Of a DNA stretch of 38,134 bases, positions 32,425 through 38,134 are shown piece after piece. The stretch is from Candidatus Binataceae bacterium. GTDB taxonomy: Bacteria > Desulfobacterota > Binatia > Binatales > Binataceae. The DNA is taken from assembly GCA_024281015.1 (NCBI GenBank), contig JAMXLL010000198.1, positions 1 through 38,134 on the forward strand, written 5' to 3'. The position numbers and the translations under genes are program-made. The notes under the pieces were generated by a model. That model was not told the DNA's origin. It was given only the letters and a program-made list of their open reading frames with translations, and ran no database searches. How positions within the stretch are numbered: the stretch's first letter is position 1; the number at the start of each line of letters is the position of its first letter.

Positions 32425-34140
32425 ATGACTGACCTGACCGAGCCTCTAGAAGCGCAATTAGCCCACGCAGACGACCGTATCCGTCTCAATCACTGGATAC
32501 CCCAGCAATGGGGTGTGGTGCCGCGGCTGCGGATTGGCCAGCGATGGTTCAACCTGATGTGGCTCATCCCGATCGGGATAACCCTCCTGATGCTGGGTAT
32601 TGCCACGGCGCAGGAGCTGATGCAGCTTTCGGCAGTGAAGAGTTTTCTCCGGCGCTACCCGGGGCAGATCGCCGAACCCATATCCTATTCGGGCTTTCCA
32701 TTGTGGCTGCGGCTCGAGCATTTCTTCAATCTCTTTCTGATGTTTCTTATTATTCGCGCTGGTATCCAGATACTGGCCGATCATCCACGGTTATACTGGA
32801 ATCGAGACTGCACGCCGGGCACAGAGTGGTTCCGCTTTCAACGCGACGTGCCGATGCACCGCATCTGGACCGCCAAGGATGATTCGGTGACCTTGCCGGG
32901 ATGGTTGGGGATTCCCGGACTTCGCCATTCTATCGGACTTGCGCGATGGTGGCATTTTTCGTGCGCATTGTTGTGGGTGCTAAACGGGGCGGCATTTTAC
33001 GCGATGTTATTCGTGACCGGCCAGTGGCAGCGGGTCGTGCCGCACAGCTTGGCAGTTTTCCCCAATTCGCTCTCCGTCGCGCTGGAGTACCTGTCGCTGC
33101 GGTTCCCGGCCAACGAGGCCTGGATCCGCTACAACAGCCTGCAGCAGCTCACCTACTTCATTACCGTGTTCGTTGCTGCGCCGCTTGCGATTATCACCGG
33201 TCTGATGCAGGGACCGGCCATCTCGAACAGCGTTGGACGTGTCGGAAGAATCCTTCACCGGCAAGCGGCTCGTTCGATCCACTTTTTGGTAGCCTGCTGG
33301 TTCGTCTTCTTTATCTTCGTACACGTCACACTGATTTTCATAACGGGCTTGCGGCAGAATCTGAATAATATGTTTGCGGGCGTTAACGATGATGGGTACC
33401 GCGGTTTCATCATCTTCGCCATTGCGATGATAATCGTTGCCATAACCTGGGTATTCGCGACGCCGCTCACGATCAGATACGCGCGCCTGGTGCAACGTAC
33501 CGGCCGCTTCATGGTAGGTTGGCTGAAGGGTGTTTCTGAACGCATGAACCCCAGCCTGGAACTTACAGAAGCCGACATATCTCCTTTCTTCTGGCCCAAC
33601 GGCACGATGCCGAACTCGGCCGAGTTCGAGGCCCTGGTACACGATCACTTCAATAATTATAAGCTGCGGGTTAGCGGTCTCGTGAGTAATCCCAGGACAT
33701 TCTCCTTCGATGAGCTGAAAGCGATGCCGAAGCAGGAGCAGATCACTGCTCATTTCTGCATTCAAGGATGGTCCGGGGTCGCGAAATGGGGCGGAGTGCC
33801 GATGGGCCGTATCCTCGACCTGGTCAAGCCAACGGCGTCGGCGCGCTACGCAGTATTCTACTCTTTCGCCGAGGGATCAGACGGCGGCCGCTACTATGAT
33901 GTCCACGAGCTTCGAAACATGCGCCACCATCTGACTATCCTCGCTTACGAAATGAATGGAGCGCCTGTGAGTGTACTCCATGGAGCTCCATTACGGTTGC
34001 GATGTGAGAACGAACTCGGCTTCAAACAGGTTAAGTGGATCGAGGCGATTGAATTTGTCGCCGACTTCCGCCAGCTTGGGGGCGGGCAAGGTGGCTACAA
34101 CGAGGACCACGAGTTCTATGGCTATCGCATGCCAATCTGA
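32425..34140 (+). CDS. Fusion of a cytochrome b membrane domain and a sulfite-oxidase-type molybdopterin domain
   Basis: A 571-residue protein in two parts. Residues about 40-360 form six hydrophobic helices with histidines in them (RLEHFFNLFLMF, WWHFSCALLWVLNG, IHFLVACWFVFFIFVHV), as in the cytochrome b561/formate-dehydrogenase-gamma group that binds b haems. Residues about 395-571 form a sulfite-oxidase-fold molybdopterin domain with the presumed Mo-ligand Cys445 (AHFCIQGWSGVAKWGGVP), HGAPLRLRCENELGFKQVKW and the C-terminal GGYNEDHEFYGY. In MsrP/MsrQ (YedYZ) these functions lie in two proteins; here one chain joins haem relay and active site. No Tat signal is present, so the Moco domain's side depends on helix number. 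GGAGG is 11 bases upstream. Confidence 0.85.
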   Translation: MTDLTEPLEAQLAHADDRIRLNHWIPQQWGVVPRLRIGQRWFNLMWLIPIGITLLMLGIATAQELMQLSAVKSFLRRYPGQIAEPISYSGFPLWLRLEHFFNLFLMFLIIRAGIQILADHPRLYWNRDCTPGTEWFRFQRDVPMHRIWTAKDDSVTLPGWLGIPGLRHSIGLARWWHFSCALLWVLNGAAFYAMLFVTGQWQRVVPHSLAVFPNSLSVALEYLSLRFPANEAWIRYNSLQQLTYFITVFVAAPLAIITGLMQGPAISNSVGRVGRILHRQAARSIHFLVACWFVFFIFVHVTLIFITGLRQNLNNMFAGVNDDGYRGFIIFAIAMIIVAITWVFATPLTIRYARLVQRTGRFMVGWLKGVSERMNPSLELTEADISPFFWPNGTMPNSAEFEALVHDHFNNYKLRVSGLVSNPRTFSFDELKAMPKQEQITAHFCIQGWSGVAKWGGVPMGRILDLVKPTASARYAVFYSFAEGSDGGRYYDVHELRNMRHHLTILAYEMNGAPVSVLHGAPLRLRCENELGFKQVKWIEAIEFVADFRQLGGGQGGYNEDHEFYGYRMPI

Positions 34141-34169
34141 GTCATTGACATGTACTGATAGGGACTAAC

Positions 34170-34475
34170 GTGTCGTTTACGTTATCACAGATCATTGCGG
34201 TGGAGGTGGGCCCGCGAGGGACTCTCGATCGCGACCACGGCTCGCCTTCGGAAGAACAAGCAGGCACATTCGATCTCGGCTTGTTCTCGCACCAGCACCT
34301 GGTCGGCGACCTGCTTGAGCTCCGATTATTGGGCGATAGTCAATAACAATTCATTGCCGAGTATTACTCGGATTACGTTCCTGCGGATCGTGTTCGCGCC
34401 GCTGACCCCCGTAGTACTTCCACCTGCTGCGTAGTCAAGTCGGATAATCACCGGCGGGCCCATGCTACCGCCTGA
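34170..34475 (+). pseudogene. Small gene interrupted by an in-frame TAA
   Basis: A GTG at 34170, with AGGGA just upstream and 29 bp after the fusion gene, opens a frame that reads VEVGPRGTLDRDHGSPSEEQ, then FDLGLFSHQHLVGDLLELRL. It is cut by TAA at 34344-34346 (codon 59) and continues in the same frame as QFIAEYYSDYVPADRVRAAD to a TGA at 34473. Protein character is equal on both sides, so one nonsense change in a gene of about 101 residues is the simplest reading. Selenocysteine is excluded since the stop is TAA. The family is not recognised. It was probably co-transcribed with the Moco fusion. Confidence 0.55.
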
Positions 34476-34569
34476 GTGCCAAATAAAAATCTGGACTGCG
34501 CACGATGCACTGTTAACCTTGCTCTTGGACGTTTCCGTTCAGAACGTCTCAATGAAAGATTTTGTCCCT

Positions 34570-34606
34570 CACGATTGAAGGGTCACATCTGCTGATTGCA
34601 ATCGTG
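34570..34606. promoter_or_regulatory. Widely spaced inverted repeat upstream of the SRPBCC gene
   Basis: CACGATTG (34570-34577) and CAATCGTG (34599-34606) are perfect 8-bp arms with 21 bases between, about 70 bp before the ATG at 34677. The spacing places the arms roughly three helical turns apart, fitting a cooperative activator or repressor. Nothing else was found in 34476-34676. Confidence 0.35.
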
Positions 34607-34676
34607 CGAAACGCAGCTTTCCTCGAGTTTAAGCAACCTAGACCGCCTCTGCTCACCCCTTGGAGGAAATACAGGC

Positions 34677-35432
34677 ATGAACCTACAGAATGCTCTGACC
34701 AGTTCGGAGCAGAATATCAGTTATAGGGAACGGCTGTTTTCGCTTCTGTCTGGAACAGTATTGCTCGGCTATAGCTTGTACAAACGTAGCCCGGCAGCTC
34801 TCGGGTCGGTCCTCTTATCCGTCGCACTATTTGATCGGGCGATCAGAGGACATTGCGCGATATCTCAGATGATGGGTCGAAACACGGCACCTTCTGCGAA
34901 ACAGGGGCCACGACCGCTCGAGGCCTCTTATGCCCTGACGATCGCTCGATATCCTCAAGACATCGAACCCTCCTTCGGCGAGCCAGAGAACTTGCGCAAG
35001 ATACTGGAAGGCGGCGATATTCCCGAAGTCCCGGCCGAACGTTCATCCGTGACTGTCGCATCGGATGGCGCCTTCAAGCATCAGTTTTCGGGAAACAACG
35101 AAGCCGACGGGGAAATCCGAATCACGAAGCATACATCCAACCGCTTGGAATGGCAGCAGCCTGGAGCATTTGGGTCTGTGGATTTGCAGCTTGCGCCCGG
35201 GGGCAGAGGGACAGAAGTCAAAGTAACAGTGCGCAGGAATAAGCCAATTCAGTTCTGGCAAGAACTGGCCGTCTATGATGCTCGCCGTAAGCTCCGTAGG
35301 GGATTGCGGCAGCTCAAACAGAAACTCGAGTCAGGAGACATTCCGACGATTGTCGGCCAGCCATCCGGCAGGGCAGGTGGACGTGATCTGCACGGAGGAA
35401 TCAGCCTGGCGGAAATGGCGTCACTGACCTGA
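34677..35432 (+). CDS. Membrane-helix (DUF2892-like) plus SRPBCC/cyclase-dehydrase protein
   Basis: 251 residues from the ATG at 34677, which has GGAGG 10 bases upstream; the frame opens 27 codons earlier without a ribosome site. Residues about 18-60 form two hydrophobic hairpin helices with the YgaP/DUF2892 pattern (LFSLLSGTVLLGYSLYKRSP). From about 83 on a polyketide-cyclase-like SRPBCC domain follows (YALTIARYP...ENLRKIL...GTEVKVTVR), with an unusually short central part. It ends in RQLKQKLESGDIPTIVGQPS, a tail I recall from SRPBCC proteins encoded beside Zn-alcohol dehydrogenases. Exactly such a gene follows after 46 bp. Function unknown. Confidence 0.8.
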   Translation: MNLQNALTSSEQNISYRERLFSLLSGTVLLGYSLYKRSPAALGSVLLSVALFDRAIRGHCAISQMMGRNTAPSAKQGPRPLEASYALTIARYPQDIEPSFGEPENLRKILEGGDIPEVPAERSSVTVASDGAFKHQFSGNNEADGEIRITKHTSNRLEWQQPGAFGSVDLQLAPGGRGTEVKVTVRRNKPIQFWQELAVYDARRKLRRGLRQLKQKLESGDIPTIVGQPSGRAGGRDLHGGISLAEMASLT

Positions 35433-35478
35433 ATCTTTCGAGGCCGCTTCCAAAGGCCATAATCACAGGAGAGAGTTC

Positions 35479-36651
35479 ATGAAAGCTGTCTGCTATCGCG
35501 GTGCCAACCGGCTGCAGCTTGAGAATGTCAGTGATCCCAAGATTCTGCGCCCCACCGACGCTATCCTGAAGGTTACAATGACTGCCACCTGCGGCTCCGA
35601 CCTGCATCTTCTCGGAGGCTACGTTCCTTCGATCAAGCGCGGCGACATCATCGGCCACGAGTTCATGGGCGAAATAGTCGAGACCGGACCCCAGGTAAAG
35701 AGATTGCGCAAAGGGCAGCGCGTCGTGGTCGGATCCGTAATCGCCTGCGGCGCATGTTATTACTGCGAGCATGAAATGTGGTCGCTGTGTGACAACACCA
35801 ATCCTAATGAAATGCTCGAAGAGACCCTCGGTTACATACCTGCGGGCATTTACGGGTACTCGCATGCCATGGGCGGCTACGCCGGTTCGCACGCTGAATA
35901 TGTCCGCCTTGCCTATGCCGACTGGGGAGCATTCCCGGTGCCAGACGGCGTGACCGATGAGCAGGCAGTGTTTGTCTCTGATGCGGTTCCCACCGGCTTC
36001 ATGGCAGCCGATAACTGCAACATCCAAAGAGGCGATATCGTTGCAGTCTGGGGATGTGGCGGCGTGGGACTAATGGCCATGGCAAGTGCTCGAATCCTCG
36101 GCGCAGAGCAAATAATTGCCATCGATTGCTTGCCAAACCGGCTGCAGGTCGCAAGTGACAGGCTCGGGGCGGAGACCATAAACTTCCACCAGACCGACGT
36201 GCCGGAGGCGCTGCGCGAGATGACCGGGGGGCGCGGACCAGATGCCTGTGTAGACGCGGTTGGCATGGAAGCAATAGGTTTCGGCCTGGTTTCCGATGCA
36301 TATGATCGGATAAAGCAAACTCTGCGGCTCGAGACCGATCGCGGCGCAGTGCTCCGACAGGCGATAATGGCATGCCGCAAGGGCGGCACTTTTTCGATTG
36401 CTGGAGTTTACCTGGGTTGGATCGACAAGTTCCCGATCGGGGCCGTAATGAATAAGGCACTGACTGTCCGCACGGGCCAGCAATATGGACAAAAATACAT
36501 TCCCCGCCTGCTCAAGCTCGTCCAGGACAAGAAACTCGACCCTTCTTTCCTTGTAACTCACCGCACGGATCTCGAAGGGGTGCCCAAGGCATACAGCACG
36601 TTCAAACAAAGGTCAGAAGGGATTTTACGCGCAGTATTCACCCCGAATTAG
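35479..36651 (+). CDS. Zinc-dependent alcohol dehydrogenase (FDH/threonine-dehydrogenase-like MDR)
   Basis: A 390-residue medium-chain dehydrogenase. Catalytic zinc ligands are C38 and H60-E61 (GHEFMGE). The structural zinc has all four cysteines (C90, C93, C96, C104 in CGACYYCEHEMWSLC). The NAD motif is GCGGVG (192-197). The long insert around 105-135 (NTNPNEMLEETLGY...GYSHAMGGYAGSHAEY) and the second insert near 270-300 are typical of the group annotated as glutathione-dependent formaldehyde dehydrogenase-like. AGGAGAG stands about 8 bases before the ATG. It is co-transcribed with the SRPBCC gene. Aldehyde or alcohol substrate not assignable. Confidence 0.93.
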   Translation: MKAVCYRGANRLQLENVSDPKILRPTDAILKVTMTATCGSDLHLLGGYVPSIKRGDIIGHEFMGEIVETGPQVKRLRKGQRVVVGSVIACGACYYCEHEMWSLCDNTNPNEMLEETLGYIPAGIYGYSHAMGGYAGSHAEYVRLAYADWGAFPVPDGVTDEQAVFVSDAVPTGFMAADNCNIQRGDIVAVWGCGGVGLMAMASARILGAEQIIAIDCLPNRLQVASDRLGAETINFHQTDVPEALREMTGGRGPDACVDAVGMEAIGFGLVSDAYDRIKQTLRLETDRGAVLRQAIMACRKGGTFSIAGVYLGWIDKFPIGAVMNKALTVRTGQQYGQKYIPRLLKLVQDKKLDPSFLVTHRTDLEGVPKAYSTFKQRSEGILRAVFTPN

Positions 36652-36954
36652 TCGTACCAGGGACACGCTCTCCCGGTTGCAAATTGGAAAGAGCTGAGGG
36701 TTCTTCTGACTACCGCTGCGTTCCATGCCGTGCGAGCTTGAACGGCTGCTCTGACGGCAGCCGTAAAGGACCAGCGGCCTTAGCTAATTGTACGCAGTAC
36801 CGCGCGCTTAGATGACTGTCTCGCACGGATGGACGCGGCGATTGGTATCTTATCGGCCTTGTGAGTGCTGATGTCTCAGGCACCCGCCCATCCGTTGATA
36901 TTGTTGATCTAATCTCCTGAGAGATGTTTCTCGGAACGTACTACTCGAAAAGTG
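36652..36954. other. Convergent intergenic region, nothing seen
   Basis: 303 bp between the dehydrogenase (+) and the membrane protein (-). Frames are short and full of stops. No strong hairpin with a T-run was found on either strand. Confidence 0.5.
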
Positions 36955-37980
36955 TCATTCAGTCTCGTCGCGGCGCTGAAGCGTCGTTTCAGAGGAGGTA
37001 CAATTACTGGAACGTTCGTTACTTCTACTGGAACGTTCGTTACTTCCGAACAACTCCGTTGTCGCGCAGGGCGTGTTGACCCCGGTAAGATGCCGTCGCG
37101 CCGCATTGAGGCAGCGCCATAACTCTTCTGCGTATAAAGCGGCAACTGCTCCTGTAGCCCCAAGCATCAGAGCCACGTAGTTCGCGGGCAATGGGTCGCG
37201 CTTTAAGCGCAAATCCCAATCCGGAGATAGGTCATTCAAATGTAGCAATGAGAGGAATTGGTCAGGATGTAGACAGGCAGTAAGCGATAATCCGCAGAAT
37301 GGGAGCATCTCCAATGCACTGTGAATGTGCTGCTCGGCTGGTCCTATTCTCCTTCGCTTGGCGGTAAAGAAAACGTCCCAGATCGCAGTGCCCTGATGGA
37401 CAATAAAGCCCGCCACCATGGTCGCAAGCACGCCCGCGTTGACGTCCAGGAAGAGACCGGCAAGTGTTGGGACGGCGCCTTCTGCGAGCATCAAGGAATG
37501 TATCGCGCTCTCCGCTACTCCACTGGTCGTCTGAATGTTCTCTCGACGGTGCAATAAGTAGTCGATAAACGACGAAAGGATCCATCCGGGCACAATCAAG
37601 TATGATCTCGAATGCGCCGTTTGAAATCGCTCTCCGGGACCGCCTAGGCTTCCGCCGTACACTATTGCGGAATAGACTTGCGCCGCCGGTCGCCAATGCT
37701 CGAGCGAATCTTCTGATCTGACCACTCCAACGCTGCTAGAACCTCGTTCAGCTGAAGGCCGCTGCTGGACAATAATGTGCGGCAGAGGCGTTTTGGGAGT
37801 CGCCGACCCGGAGAGTGCGAGATCGTATCGTGAATACTGGTCGGATTGAAAACCGGACAATTCAGGGTCGCCAGCTCTGGTGAAAGCTCCTAGGCCGATA
37901 ATGGTGGCTGTCTTAACCGGAAAAAGGAGACTGCCATTCCGGCGTAGCAGCCAGCCTGATGCTATGTAGCCCTCGTGCAA
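36955..37980 (-). CDS. Conserved-looking His-rich membrane protein with an unusual N-terminal extension
   Basis: The frame gives 341 residues from a TTG at 37980. The central part (about 130-290) carries 4-5 hydrophobic helices with charged and His residues in a fixed pattern: SFIDYLLHRRENI, ESAIHSLMLAE, IVHQGTAIWD and PAEQHIHSALEML. Such placement in membrane helices recalls di-iron hydroxylase/desaturase or haem proteins; I do not recognise a named family. The first 115 residues lack clear features, so the true start may be internal. The C-terminus ends in a polar tail with a repeated 7-residue unit from a 21-bp tandem duplication. It stands alone at the window's right end. Confidence 0.6.
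   Translation of the reverse strand: MHEGYIASGWLLRRNGSLLFPVKTATIIGLGAFTRAGDPELSGFQSDQYSRYDLALSGSATPKTPLPHIIVQQRPSAERGSSSVGVVRSEDSLEHWRPAAQVYSAIVYGGSLGGPGERFQTAHSRSYLIVPGWILSSFIDYLLHRRENIQTTSGVAESAIHSLMLAEGAVPTLAGLFLDVNAGVLATMVAGFIVHQGTAIWDVFFTAKRRRIGPAEQHIHSALEMLPFCGLSLTACLHPDQFLSLLHLNDLSPDWDLRLKRDPLPANYVALMLGATGAVAALYAEELWRCLNAARRHLTGVNTPCATTELFGSNERSSRSNERSSNCTSSETTLQRRDETE
37006..37047. repeat. 21-bp tandem duplication in the 3' end of the membrane-protein gene
   Basis: ACTGGAACGTTCGTTACTTC plus one base occurs twice in direct succession (37006-37026, 37027-37047), differing only at the last base. Since 21 is a multiple of three, the reading frame is kept and the protein gains a repeat of SNERSS(R/N). 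Each unit contains the palindrome GAACGTTC. Confidence 0.85.
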
Positions 37981-38134
37981 GTGCTATGCCGCATCTAGTA
38001 CTACCCAAAATACTTGAAATCTTCGCACCCCCTCTGGTGGTGGCGATAAAGGCGGGGGCCGCATCGTGAGCACGTATTCCTGCCGTCGTGAGCTTTTGAA
38101 CCGTCAGCAAGATCCCTTTGCGTTCGTGACGCCG

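Overview
The window reads as one stretch of a moderately GC-rich Gram-negative chromosome. Outer-membrane barrel proteins, many signal peptides, a c-type cytochrome, a Fur-type operator and two Baeyer-Villiger-type monooxygenases would fit a soil or subsurface proteobacterium-like lineage (Desulfobacterota/Binatota-like or similar). I cannot fix the taxon without a search. No rRNA, tRNA, CRISPR array, transposase or phage gene was seen. Functions rest on motifs and family recall, not on database searches.

Layout. (1) 1-6124: an envelope glycan block with two GT39-type membrane glycosyltransferases, a polyprenyl-phosphate GT2 and a methyltransferase on the + strand, and a second methyltransferase converging from the - strand. 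(2) 6195-12536: an oxidative catabolism block with a BVMO (-), a limonene-epoxide-hydrolase-like protein, a small unknown, a MarR regulator and a second BVMO (+). TTGA/TCAA dyads lie before the MarR gene and the second BVMO. (3) 12664-15899: a decayed glutathione S-transferase, a TRIC channel, an M20 amidohydrolase and a pirin. (4) 16023-19629: an SDR, then a - strand operon of a PEP-mutase/isocitrate-lyase family enzyme, a DAO-type flavoenzyme and a cupin. (5) 19743-23656: a Fur-box-controlled outer membrane protein, MsrA, a TPR membrane protein with two small upstream genes, and a GNAT. (6) 23744-30082: a redoxin gene on the - strand interrupted by one in-frame TGA, and divergently from it a cluster of five exported proteins (porin, cytochrome c, cupredoxin, two beta-propeller-type proteins). 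(7) 30083-38134: a long gene-poor gap, an esterase, a cytochrome b/molybdopterin fusion, a nonsense-interrupted small gene, an SRPBCC protein with a Zn-alcohol dehydrogenase, and a membrane protein with an in-frame 21-bp tandem duplication.

The most important observation is at 23744-24925. The TGA falls exactly where the redoxin family has its first active-site cysteine (W-A-S-W-[TGA]-G-C-R). It is followed 14 nt later by a perfect 6-bp hairpin with a GGUCU loop, the form of a bacterial SECIS element. I read this as an unannotated selenoprotein, which standard gene calling would split into two pieces. Second is a near-consensus Fur box embedded in the promoter of an apparently near-leaderless outer-membrane protein gene at 19764-19782. 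Several decayed or very short genes between the main ones were read directly from the sequence.
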